56,883 bases of DNA from Candidatus Eiseniibacteriota bacterium (lineage in GTDB: Bacteria; Eisenbacteria; RBG-16-71-46), in assembly GCA_005893225.1 (NCBI GenBank), contig VBOT01000052.1:1-56883 (forward strand). Reading direction: 5' to 3'. Positions 50,202 to 56,883 of the stretch are shown here, one piece after another. A program made the position numbers and the translations under genes. A model generated the notes under the pieces. That model was not told the origin of the DNA. It searched no databases and was given only the letters and a program-made list of their open reading frames with translations. Position 1 is the first letter of the stretch. Each line of letters starts with the position of its first letter.

Positions 50202-51325
50202 GGAGCGCGACCCGCGCCGGCGAGCAGCGCGTCGAGCGAGGCCCGGGCGCAGTCGACCCAGCGGAACCTGGCCGCCCACTCGATGCCCCCGGCGGCGAGC
50301 CGCTCCCGCAGCGGGCGATCGGTGAGCACCCGGATCAGTGCGTCGGCAAGCGCCCCATCGTCCCCGAACGGCACCAGGAGCCCGGTCACGTCCCGGCGCA
50401 CCGAGTCGCGCAGCCCAGGGCTGTCGGCCGCCACCACCGCCGTCCCGCACGCGCCGGCCTCGACCACCGTCAGCCCCCAGCCTTCCTTGGGCGAGGGCTG
50501 GACCAGAGCCCAGGCCCCTCGCAGCCGGCAGGCCTTCTCCGCCCGCGGCAGGAAGCCCCGGAACTCGACCGACCTCGAGACTCCGAGCCTCGCCGCCATC
50601 GACTCGAGGGAGCTCCGGTAGGGGCCGTCGCCGATCACCTCGAGCCGCGCCTCGGGCACCTGCCGGAGCACGCGAGGCATCGCGCGGATCACCCAGTCGA
50701 GGCCCTTGTAGCGGCGCAGCCGGCCGATGAACAGCACGGTGGGAGCGGGCTGCTTCGCGTCGCCGCCGGCCGGTCGATAGGTCTCGTGGTCGAGCCCGCA
50801 GTGCACCACCGAGACGCGCTCTGGGGCGATGCCGCGCCGCACCAGGTCGTCCCGGGTGCTCTCGGAGATGGCGAGGAAGCGGGCGCGCCGGTAGACCCGC
50901 GGGATCCACGACTCGAGGGCCACCACGTAGAGCGCCACCGGCCAGGAGGCCTCGCGGAACGCGGTCCAGCCGAACAGGTGCGGGACGATTACCGACACCG
51001 CGCTCCGGGTCCACCCGGGCGTGAAGCACGGCACCTTGTTGATGTCCTCGACCACCAGGTCCGGCGGGGGACTCGAGAGCTCGCGGGCGAGGGTCCTGGC
51101 CGCCACCCAGTTGAAGTTCCACCAGGCGCCCCGGCGCATCACCCGCATGCCGCGGTGCGTGGCTTCGGGTGCTCCGCCCGGGAAGCCGGAGGCGAGCCAG
51201 GTGACCCGCATGCCGCGCCGCACGGCCTCGAGAAGGATCTCCTCGAGATGGAGCTCGGCGCCTCCCGCTTCGGGGTGGCCGGGGTCGCGGAAGTTGACGG
51301 CCACGAGGTGAAACGAGCCCGTCAC
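50198..51325 (-). CDS. Glycosyltransferase family 4
   Basis: A 375-residue GT-B enzyme. It starts FHLVAVNFRDPGHPEAGGAE (a Gly/Ala-Gly-Gly acceptor loop) and has FLAISESTRDDLVRRGIAPE. In the donor domain come VLFIGRLRRYKGLDWVIRAM, RLEVIGDGPYRSSLE, and the E-x7-E-like SPKEGWGLTVVEAGACGTAV. The start is GTG at 51325, overlapping the methyltransferase stop as GTGA; the stop overlaps the AglD-like gene. It belongs to the coupled gene run linking the riboflavin operon with the glycan locus. Substrate unknown. Confidence 0.9.
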   Translation of the reverse strand: MTGSFHLVAVNFRDPGHPEAGGAELHLEEILLEAVRRGMRVTWLASGFPGGAPEATHRGMRVMRRGAWWNFNWVAARTLARELSSPPPDLVVEDINKVPCFTPGWTRSAVSVIVPHLFGWTAFREASWPVALYVVALESWIPRVYRRARFLAISESTRDDLVRRGIAPERVSVVHCGLDHETYRPAGGDAKQPAPTVLFIGRLRRYKGLDWVIRAMPRVLRQVPEARLEVIGDGPYRSSLESMAARLGVSRSVEFRGFLPRAEKACRLRGAWALVQPSPKEGWGLTVVEAGACGTAVVAADSPGLRDSVRRDVTGLLVPFGDDGALADALIRVLTDRPLRERLAAGGIEWAARFRWVDCARASLDALLAGAGRAP

Positions 51326-52098
51326 GGCTTCTCCGCCACGGTGCCGATCACGTGGCAGGTGTAGAGGGCGAGGCGGGTGCGCCCGAAGCGCTCCCGGAAG
51401 CGGCTCCACATGCCGTCCCACCATCGCGGGCCGCGCGGCTCGAGCGGGAGCACCACGCCGGCGCGCTTCAGGAGCTCGCGCGTCACCCGGTAGCCGAGGC
51501 CCGGCACCATCCAGGCGCCGTAGGTCCGCCGCACCCTGAGGCCCGTCTCGTCGAGCAGCCGCTCGAGAGCGCGCGGTGTGAACTGGGTCTCCCACCCGGC
51601 GAACCACTTGTTGGCGGCGATCAGGGCCTTCTTCATCACCGTGTAGGGATGGAAGGTCTGGGGCACGTCCACCACCACCCGCCCGCCGCGCCGGACGACC
51701 CGGGCGTTCTCCGCGAGCAGCGGGCGCGGGTCGCGGAAGTGCTCGAGCAGACCCTGGTGGAAGACCACGTCGAAGGTGCCGTCGCGGAACGGCAGGGCGA
51801 GGGCGTTGGCGCGCACCAGATGCACCGTGGCCCCGGGTCCGCGCGCCTGGCGTCTCACCAGCTCCAGCGACGCCGGCGAGTAGTCGACCACCACCGCCGT
51901 GGCGCCCGCACGGGCGAGGCCGAGGCTGTCGCGCCCCGAGCCCGCGCCGACCTCGAGCACGCGCCGGCCCTCGACCGGGCCCTCGCTCAGGATCTCCCGC
52001 TCCAGCCTCCCGCCGGTCGAGTAGGTGCGGTCCAGGTCCTGGTGCCCGCGCCAGTACGACTCCCAGTGCTCGAGCGTGGAGCTGCGAGCCGCCTTCAC
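51322..52098 (-). CDS. Class I SAM-dependent methyltransferase
   Basis: A 258-residue methyltransferase. Motif I is VLEVGAGSG at about residues 47-55, followed by VVVDYSPASLELVRRQ and TFDVVFHQGLLEHFRDPRPL, with GGRVVVDVPQTFHP after them. The C-terminal third is basic and aromatic-rich. The N-terminal part (LEHWESYWRGHQDLDRTYS) is typical of UbiE/Methyltransf_11-like sugar or lipid methyltransferases. GTG at 52098 has a GGGGGGAG run seven or eight bases upstream; GTG at 52107 overlaps the preceding stop as GTGA and is a real alternative. Substrate unknown. Confidence 0.82.
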   Translation of the reverse strand: MKAARSSTLEHWESYWRGHQDLDRTYSTGGRLEREILSEGPVEGRRVLEVGAGSGRDSLGLARAGATAVVVDYSPASLELVRRQARGPGATVHLVRANALALPFRDGTFDVVFHQGLLEHFRDPRPLLAENARVVRRGGRVVVDVPQTFHPYTVMKKALIAANKWFAGWETQFTPRALERLLDETGLRVRRTYGAWMVPGLGYRVTRELLKRAGVVLPLEPRGPRWWDGMWSRFRERFGRTRLALYTCHVIGTVAEKP

Positions 52099-52103
52099 GG
52101 CGC

Positions 52104-52829
52104 TCACTCCCCCCACTGGAGCCGCTCGGCCAGAAACCGCGGGAGGCCGGCCGCGGCGATGCGCTTCATCGCCCCCTCGACCGGGTAGTCGAGGCGCACG
52201 TGGGACATGAGGCGCGCCTCGGGAGCGTAGAGCAGGTAGCCGGCCCGCGGGTCGCCGTCGCGCGGCTGCCCCACGCTCGCCACGTTCACGAGATAGCGGT
52301 GACCGGGCCGGAGCGGGATATCGGCCTCGCGCGAGTAGCTCAGGCGGCGCCCGTTCCACTCGAAGGCGCCCGGGTAGTGGGAATGTCCGATCAGGCAGAC
52401 GCTCTCGGTGAAGGCCTTCATCTCCTCCTCGGCCTCCTCGGCCGAGAGCACGTAGCGCCAGTCCTCGGGATCCGAGGGCGACGAGTGCACCAGCCTGAGC
52501 CCGCGCCAGGGCACCGAGAGCGGCAGGCCCTCGAGGTAGGCGCGGTTCTCGGGCGTGAGCCGCTGGTCGGTCCAGCGCGCCGCCTCGGCGGCGTCCGAGT
52601 TGAAGTAGCCGAGCTTGATCCGCCCGCACGCGGCGAGATCGTGGTTTCCCGCCACCGCCACCTCGATGCGCGGCCGCAGCGTCTCGATGCACTCGTTCGG
52701 GGACGCGCCGTATCCCACGAAGTCGCCGAGGCAGGCGATCGAGGCCGCCCCGCGGCGGTCGATGTCCGCGAGCACCGTCTCGAGCGCTTCGAGGTTCCCG
52801 TGGATGTCCGACACCACCGCATGCAGCAT
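52104..52829 (-). CDS. Metallophosphoesterase (calcineurin-like)
   Basis: A 241-residue calcineurin-like phosphoesterase. Metal-binding motifs are in order: VVSDIHGNLEALETVL (DxH), CLGDFVGYGASPNECIE (GDxxxYG), VAVAGNHDLAACG (GNHD), VHSSPSDPEDW and LIGHSHYP (GHxH). These define the YfcE/MJ0936-like group of small phosphodiesterases. The ATG at 52829 shares one base with the nusB stop (TGATG). The substrate cannot be inferred; position between nusB and glycan genes is not informative. Confidence 0.9.
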   Translation of the reverse strand: MLHAVVSDIHGNLEALETVLADIDRRGAASIACLGDFVGYGASPNECIETLRPRIEVAVAGNHDLAACGRIKLGYFNSDAAEAARWTDQRLTPENRAYLEGLPLSVPWRGLRLVHSSPSDPEDWRYVLSAEEAEEEMKAFTESVCLIGHSHYPGAFEWNGRRLSYSREADIPLRPGHRYLVNVASVGQPRDGDPRAGYLLYAPEARLMSHVRLDYPVEGAMKRIAAAGLPRFLAERLQWGE

Positions 52830-53260
52830 CAGAGCTCCCCCGGCCTCAGGGCCCGCGCCACTCGGTCGAGGACGCCGTTGACGAAGCGCCCCGACTCCTC
52901 GGAGCCGTAGCGCTTGGCGATCTCGATTGCCTCGTCGAGAACCACGCGCGCCGGGGTCTCCGGCCGCGACATCAGCTCGGCCACGGCGGCGCGCATCACC
53001 GAGCGGTCGGTGGCGCTCAGGCGGGCGAGCGGCCAGTTCTCGGCGGCGCCCTCCAGCGCGGCGTCCACCTCGCGGCCGCGGCAGGCGAGCACCCCGAGCA
53101 CGTCCTCGATGAGCTGGATCTGGCCGGTCCCGAGCCGCTCCTCCGCCCGCCGGGCGCTCCACGCGTCGGCATAGGAATCCCCGGTGACATCGGCCTGGTA
53201 GGCGACCCGGAACAGCACCTCGCGGGCCCGCCGCCGCTCGCCCTCGACCGCCCGCGTCAT
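52829..53260 (-). CDS. nusB: Transcription antitermination factor NusB
   Basis: A 143-residue all-helical RNA-binding protein that with NusE (S10) binds boxA of rRNA operons. The N-terminus RRRAREVLFRVAYQADVTGD and the C-terminal PARVVLDEAIEIAKRYGSEE with SGRFVNGVLD are typical. The gene commonly follows ribH in bacteria, as here; the ATG at 53260 overlaps the ribH stop as ATGA. The C-terminus ends shortly after the conserved NGVLD motif, so length is normal. Confidence 0.96.
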   Translation of the reverse strand: MTRAVEGERRRAREVLFRVAYQADVTGDSYADAWSARRAEERLGTGQIQLIEDVLGVLACRGREVDAALEGAAENWPLARLSATDRSVMRAAVAELMSRPETPARVVLDEAIEIAKRYGSEESGRFVNGVLDRVARALRPGEL

Positions 53261-53730
53261 GCCGTCCCCGCGCGGCGCCTGAGATCGGCCATCTGGACCG
53301 CAGCGAGCGCCACCTCGGCGCCGCGGTTGCCGAGTGTTCCTCCGGTGCGCTCCGCCGCCTGGTCCGAGTGCTGCGCCGCCAGGACGCCGTTCAGCACCGG
53401 CACGCCGGTCTCGAGCGCAACCTGCGAGAGCCCCTGCGACGAAGCCTCCGCCACCAGCCGGAAGTGCTCGGTCTCGCCGCGGATCAGCACGCCGAAGGCC
53501 AGCACGGCGTCGAAGCGGCCGGTGGCCGCGGCCCAGCGGCAGCCGAGCGGCAGCTCGAAGGAGCCCGGCACCCACCACACCTCGAGGTCCTCCTCGCCCG
53601 CGCCGCGGCTCCTCAGCACCTCGAGCGCCGCCGCCACCAGGCGCTGGACGTAGGCCTCGTTGAAGCGCGCGGCCACCAGGCAGTAGCGGTGGCCGCGGGC
53701 GTCGTGGCCGGGACGGATCTCGCGCGCCAT
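53257..53730 (-). CDS. ribH: 6,7-dimethyl-8-ribityllumazine synthase
   Basis: Condenses 5-amino-6-ribitylaminouracil with 3,4-dihydroxy-2-butanone 4-phosphate to lumazine, the penultimate step to riboflavin. The 157-residue protein has LVAARFNEAYVQRLVAAALE, VWWVPGSFELPLGCRWAA, GVLIRGETEHFRLVAEASSQ, PVLNGVLAAQ, and GNRGAEVALAAVQMADL. These are the conserved active-site loops, including the catalytic His of GETEHF. The ATG at 53730 overlaps the ribBA stop (TGATG). Confidence 0.97.
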   Translation of the reverse strand: MAREIRPGHDARGHRYCLVAARFNEAYVQRLVAAALEVLRSRGAGEEDLEVWWVPGSFELPLGCRWAAATGRFDAVLAFGVLIRGETEHFRLVAEASSQGLSQVALETGVPVLNGVLAAQHSDQAAERTGGTLGNRGAEVALAAVQMADLRRRAGTA

Positions 53731-55025
53731 CAGGTCTCGCCGAGCTTCAGGTCGAGCAGATGGCCGAGCTTGTCGCGCTTGGTGGCCAGGTAGCGGCGGT
53801 TGTAGCGGGTGGGCGGCACGCGGATCGGCACGCGCTTGACGATCGAGAGCCCGTAGGCCTCGAGCCCGACGATCTTGCGCGGGTTGTTGGTGAGGAGCTC
53901 GATCTGGCGCACTCCCAGGTCGCACAGGATCTGGGCGCCGATGCCGTAGTCGCGCAGGTCGGGCGGGAAGCCCAGCCGCACGTTGGCCTCCACGGTGTCG
54001 AGCCCGCGGTCCTGGAGCGCGTAGGCCTTGAGCTTGTTCGCGAGCCCGATCCCGCGCCCCTCCTGCCGCAGATAGAGGAACACGCCGCGGCCGCGCTTCT
54101 GGATGGCGCGCAGCGCGGCGTGCATCTGCTGGCCGCAGTCGCAGCGCTGGGAGCCGAACACGTCCCCGGTCAGGCACTGGGAGTGGACCCGCACCAGCAC
54201 CGGGCCCCCGACCTCCACCCGCCCCTTGACCAGCGCCACATGATGGTCGCCCTCGAGGATGCTCTGGTAGAGATGGAGCTGGAACTTGCCGAACCGGGTG
54301 GGCAGCGGCACCGAGACGACCCGCTCCACCAGCACCTCCCGCCGCCTCCGGTACTCGATGAGGTCCCTGATGGTGAGGATCCCGAGACGGTGAGTGCGGG
54401 CGAAGCGCTCGAGCTCGGGAAGCCGCGCCATCCGGCCCCGGTCGTCGAGGATCTCGCACACCGCGGCGACCGGCCTCAAGCCGGCGAGGCGGCACAGATC
54501 GGGGGCGGCCTCGGTGTGGCCGGCGCGGCGGAGCACACCGCCCGGCACCGCGCGCAGCGGGAAGACATGGCCGGGGCGCACCAGGTCGTCGGCCCCGGTG
54601 CTGCGCCGCGCCAGAGCCACCAGCGTGCGGGCGCGATCGAACGCCGAGGTCCCGGTGCTGGTCCCGCGGCGGACGTCCACCGACTCGGTGAACGGCGTCC
54701 CGAACTTGGCCGTGTTGTGGGGCACCATGAGCTTCAGGCCCAGCCGGTCGGCCTCCTCGGGCGCCATCGGGGCGCACAGGATCCCGCGCCCGTGCTTGAG
54801 AGCGAAGTTCACCTTGGAAGGCGTGGCCTTCTCGGCCGCGAACACCAGGTCTCCCTCGTTCTCACGCTGGGCGTCGTCCACGACGACGATCATCTCGCCG
54901 GCCCGGATGCGGTCGACCGCCTGGGGGACGGTGAGGAATACGCCGGCTCCGGCAGGCGCACGCGGCGCGCGAACCCTGGAGGGGGGCCTTGGCGCTCCCG
55001 TCCGGACCTGGCTCACTCGGTTCAT
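53730..55025 (-). CDS. ribBA: Bifunctional DHBP synthase / GTP cyclohydrolase II
   Basis: A 431-residue fusion. The RibB half (3,4-dihydroxy-2-butanone 4-phosphate synthase) has [40 protein letters not shown] and AGHTEAA. The RibA half (GTP cyclohydrolase II) has the zinc-binding cysteines in [39 protein letters not shown], and [20 protein letters not shown]. Both active sites look complete. The N-terminus has a 25-residue Pro/Arg-rich extension before the RibB domain. The ATG at 55025 overlaps the ribE stop as ATGA. Confidence 0.97.
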   Translation of the reverse strand: MNRVSQVRTGAPRPPSRVRAPRAPAGAGVFLTVPQAVDRIRAGEMIVVVDDAQRENEGDLVFAAEKATPSKVNFALKHGRGILCAPMAPEEADRLGLKLMVPHNTAKFGTPFTESVDVRRGTSTGTSAFDRARTLVALARRSTGADDLVRPGHVFPLRAVPGGVLRRAGHTEAAPDLCRLAGLRPVAAVCEILDDRGRMARLPELERFARTHRLGILTIRDLIEYRRRREVLVERVVSVPLPTRFGKFQLHLYQSILEGDHHVALVKGRVEVGGPVLVRVHSQCLTGDVFGSQRCDCGQQMHAALRAIQKRGRGVFLYLRQEGRGIGLANKLKAYALQDRGLDTVEANVRLGFPPDLRDYGIGAQILCDLGVRQIELLTNNPRKIVGLEAYGLSIVKRVPIRVPPTRYNRRYLATKRDKLGHLLDLKLGET

Positions 55026-55633
55026 TCAGGTCTCCTCGTCACGGCCGCCTCGTCGAAAAGGCGCGCGATGTGGCGGGCCACCAGGTCCACCTCGAGATTC
55101 ACGCCCCGCCCCGGCGTGTAGCCTCCGGCGAGCGTGACACGCAGCGTGTGGGGCACGAACGCCACCTCGAACCGCGCCCCCTTGGCACTCGCCACCGTGA
55201 GGCTCGCTCCATCCACGGCCAGGGACCCCTTCTCCGCCACGAAGCGCGCGAGCCAATCCGGAAGCTCGAACGCGATGCGCCGCCCCTCGCCCTCGGGGAC
55301 CACGCTCCGGACCACGCCGACGCCGTCGACGTGGCCCTGGACGAGGTGGCCGCCGAGACGATCACCGAGGCGCAGCGGCCGCTCCAGGTTCACCGGGTCG
55401 CCGGCCTGCAAGACGCCGAGCGTGGTGCGCTCGAAGGTCTCGGGAACCACGTCCGCCGCGAAACGGCCCGGCTCGACCGCCACGGCCGTGAGGCAGCAGC
55501 CGTTGACCGCCAGGCTCTGGCCGGGTCGCGTGTCATCGAGCACGCCGGCCGCGGCGATCCACAGACGGCATCCGCTCGGGCGCCGTTCGACCTCGGCCAC
55601 CTTGCCCATCTCCTCGATCAAGCCCGTGAACAT
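55022..55633 (-). CDS. ribE: Riboflavin synthase, alpha subunit
   Basis: Dismutates two lumazines to riboflavin and the ribitylaminopyrimidine. The 203-residue protein has two homologous lumazine-binding barrels: [16 protein letters not shown] with [17 protein letters not shown] in the first, and [14 protein letters not shown] with [17 protein letters not shown] in the second. GGAGG lies seven bases before the ATG at 55633, which directly abuts the ribD stop without a gap. The stop overlaps the ribBA start. Length is typical. Confidence 0.97.
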   Translation of the reverse strand: MFTGLIEEMGKVAEVERRPSGCRLWIAAAGVLDDTRPGQSLAVNGCCLTAVAVEPGRFAADVVPETFERTTLGVLQAGDPVNLERPLRLGDRLGGHLVQGHVDGVGVVRSVVPEGEGRRIAFELPDWLARFVAEKGSLAVDGASLTVASAKGARFEVAFVPHTLRVTLAGGYTPGRGVNLEVDLVARHIARLFDEAAVTRRPE

Positions 55634-56740
55634 CTAACCTCCGAAATCCACCAGCAGGTACGCGTCGCGGCCCCGCCCGGCCTGGGTGACCAGCCTCCCG
55701 GTGCGCGCCCGCGAGAGAGAGGCCCCGAGCGGCCCGCACCAGGCGAGCCCGTCCGCTCCGAGCAGCTTCGGAGCCACGAACAGCGCGATGCGGTCCACCA
55801 GCCCGGCGCTGAGCCACGCCGTGCCCAGCATGGCGCCCCCTTCCAGCAGCACCTCGTGACACCCCTCACGCGCGAGCCGCGCCGCGAGCGCGGGGGGCGA
55901 CACGCCGCCGCGACCGACCGGCAGCGGCCAGACCCGGACGCCGCGCTCCTCGAGAGCCTCGCGCCGCCGCCGGGGCGCCCCCCGGCCGCAGGCCACGACC
56001 GTGCCGCGCGCGAGCCCGCCCTCGAACATCCGGAGCGTGAGTGGCAGCCTGAGACCCGTGTCACACACCACGCGCAGCGGCTGGCGCACCGCGCCCATCC
56101 CTCGCGCCGTGAGGCGCGGGTCGTCCCTCAAGGCAGTGCGCGAGCCCACCATCACGGCGTCCGCGAGCGCCCGCAGGCGATGCCCCTCCTCGCGCGCCTC
56201 GCTCCCTGTGATCCATCGCGATGCCCCGCGGCGGTCCGCGATCCTGCCGTCGAGCGTCGCCGCCACCTTCCAGGTCACCTGGGGCCGCGCGCGGGTGTGG
56301 GCGAGCCAGTAGCCGCGGATCATCTGGCGCGCCCGCTCCGCGCAGAGCCCGGTCCGGACCTCGATGCCCGCGCGCCGCAGCGCCCGGAGGCCCCTCCCGT
56401 TCACGATCCGGTGCGGATCGCGCAGCGCCACCACGCACCGGCGCACGCCGGCCCGGATCAGGGCGTCCACGCACGGCGGCGTCCGTCCCTCGTGAGCGCA
56501 AGGCTCGAGCGTCACATACAGGGTGGCCCCGCGGGCCCTCGAGCCCGCCCGGGCCAAAGCCTCGTGCTCGGCGTGCGGCGCTCCGAGACGGCGATGCCAT
56601 CCCTCCCCGACCACGCGGCCCCGTCTCACCAGCACCGCTCCCACGATCGGATTGGGGCTCGTCCGCCCCCGCCCGCGCTCGGCGAGCCGCAAGGCGCGGA
56701 GCATGTAGGAACGCTCGACCTCGTCTGTCGCGGGGGACAT
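55634..56740 (-). CDS. ribD: Bifunctional riboflavin deaminase/reductase RibD
   Basis: A 368-residue two-domain enzyme. The N-terminal cytidine-deaminase-like domain has TSPNPIVGAVLVRRGRVVGE, the zinc ligands HAEHEAL and EPCAHEGRTPPC. The C-terminal reductase domain has VTWKVAATLDGRIADRRGAS and LLEGGAMLGTAWLSAGLVDR. ATG at 56740 is chosen because family homology starts there (ERSYMLRALRLAERGRGRT). A longer frame from 56848 would run through the FMN riboswitch and is rejected. It is the first gene of the riboflavin operon and abuts ribE. Confidence 0.95.
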   Translation of the reverse strand: MSPATDEVERSYMLRALRLAERGRGRTSPNPIVGAVLVRRGRVVGEGWHRRLGAPHAEHEALARAGSRARGATLYVTLEPCAHEGRTPPCVDALIRAGVRRCVVALRDPHRIVNGRGLRALRRAGIEVRTGLCAERARQMIRGYWLAHTRARPQVTWKVAATLDGRIADRRGASRWITGSEAREEGHRLRALADAVMVGSRTALRDDPRLTARGMGAVRQPLRVVCDTGLRLPLTLRMFEGGLARGTVVACGRGAPRRRREALEERGVRVWPLPVGRGGVSPPALAARLAREGCHEVLLEGGAMLGTAWLSAGLVDRIALFVAPKLLGADGLAWCGPLGASLSRARTGRLVTQAGRGRDAYLLVDFGG

Positions 56741-56755
56741 GCCCTCAACGTGAAA

Positions 56756-56779
56756 CCCCGTGGCGAGGACACCACGGGG
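56756..56779 (-). terminator. Putative riboswitch terminator hairpin
   Basis: Minus-strand CCCCGTGG-8 nt-CCACGGGG forms a perfect 8-bp stem, followed by TTTCACGTT. It lies between the FMN aptamer and the ribD ATG, where an intrinsic terminator of the expression platform is expected. The U-tract is short and interrupted. It could instead mask translation, but it stops 15 bases before the start. Confidence 0.55.
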
Positions 56780-56797
56780 CGGATTTGTGCTCGACGG

Positions 56798-56819
56798 ACC
56801 GGGCGGACCATGGCCCGGT
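56798..56819 (-). promoter_or_regulatory. Second hairpin in the ribD leader
   Basis: ACCGGGC-8 nt-GCCCGGT makes a perfect 7-bp stem between the aptamer and the terminator-like hairpin. It may be part of the expression platform, for example the alternative fold that competes with the terminator. Pairing with aptamer segments outside the window could not be tested. Confidence 0.4.
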
Positions 56820-56825
56820 ACCCCT

Positions 56826-56883
56826 CCTTCTTCCATCCCGACTGTCACGGTCGGCCCCGGAGTCTCACCGGGTCAGCGGCCGC
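56826..56883 (-). promoter_or_regulatory. FMN riboswitch (RFN element), 3' part
   Basis: On minus the right end of the window reads GACCCGGTGAGACTCCGGGG, CCGACCGTGACAGTC, GGGATGGAAGAAGG. This matches the conserved 3' half of the RFN element (CCGGTGA-AUUCCGG-GCCGAC-GU-A-AGUC-GGAUG-AGA). The CCCGG/CCGGG stem and GAC/GTC pair are visible. The 5' half is beyond the window. FMN binding would repress the riboflavin operon starting with ribD. The family is well known, and location and sequence agree. Confidence 0.9.

Noticed and set aside
56741-56848. N-terminal extension of RibD from a start at 56848
   Set aside because: The added codons run through the end of the FMN riboswitch and the hairpins of the leader; RibD homology begins at the ATG at 56740.

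Overview
The window is very GC-rich bacterial chromosome and almost fully coding. Nearly everything from about 1.4 kb to the right end lies on the minus strand; only the two genes at the left edge and rpmB are on plus. No rRNA, tRNA, CRISPR array, transposase or phage gene was recognised. A meso-DAP-type MurE, DUF2723 and YfhO membrane proteins, a secreted propeller protein with a FlgD-like C-terminal domain, and a GDP-heptose gene pair suggest a diderm bacterium of the FCB group, possibly Candidatus Eisenbacteria or a relative. That placement is inference, not a search result.

Layout, left to right. 1-1395 (+): the tail of a family 4 glycosyltransferase, then an MFS transporter. 1420-3962 (-): recG translationally linked to a small zinc-ribbon protein. 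4173-4391 (+): rpmB. 4447-21602 (-): a division and cell-wall (dcw) cluster. In transcription order it reads mraZ, a STAS-domain gene, rsmH, ftsL, a PASTA-bearing ftsI, murE, murF, mraY, murD, ftsW, murG, murC, ftsQ, ftsA, ftsZ. It is headed by a clear sigma-70-type promoter and four 10-bp MraZ boxes. murB and ddl are absent, and the STAS gene is an unusual insertion.

21746-51325 (-): a large surface-glycan locus. It holds family 2 and family 4 glycosyltransferases, several polytopic GT-C-like proteins (two ArnT-like, YfhO, DUF2723), a Wzx/MATE-type flippase, an AglD/YbhN-type membrane protein, an AsnB-type amidotransferase, a FemAB-like acyltransferase, a methyltransferase with a zinc ribbon, an NAD-dependent sugar epimerase, and an HddA/HddC-like heptose kinase and nucleotidyltransferase pair. 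A large periplasmic or surface propeller protein and a stand-alone HNH endonuclease-like gene are embedded in it. The DUF2723 gene is broken by two single-base frame breaks. A 145-bp inverted-repeat element sits exactly between asnB and the next glycosyltransferase.

51322-56883 (-): a partial FMN riboswitch leads into ribD, ribE, ribBA, ribH and nusB, then a metallophosphoesterase and a methyltransferase. Starts and stops overlap by 1-4 bases at most junctions, so this operon runs without an obvious break into the glycan locus.

The most notable items are the STAS protein in the dcw operon, the 145-bp palindromic element, the palindromic repeat that codes the MurE tail, the doubly frame-broken DUF2723/TPR gene, the kinase-less propeller protein, and the continuity between riboswitch-controlled riboflavin genes and surface-glycan genes.
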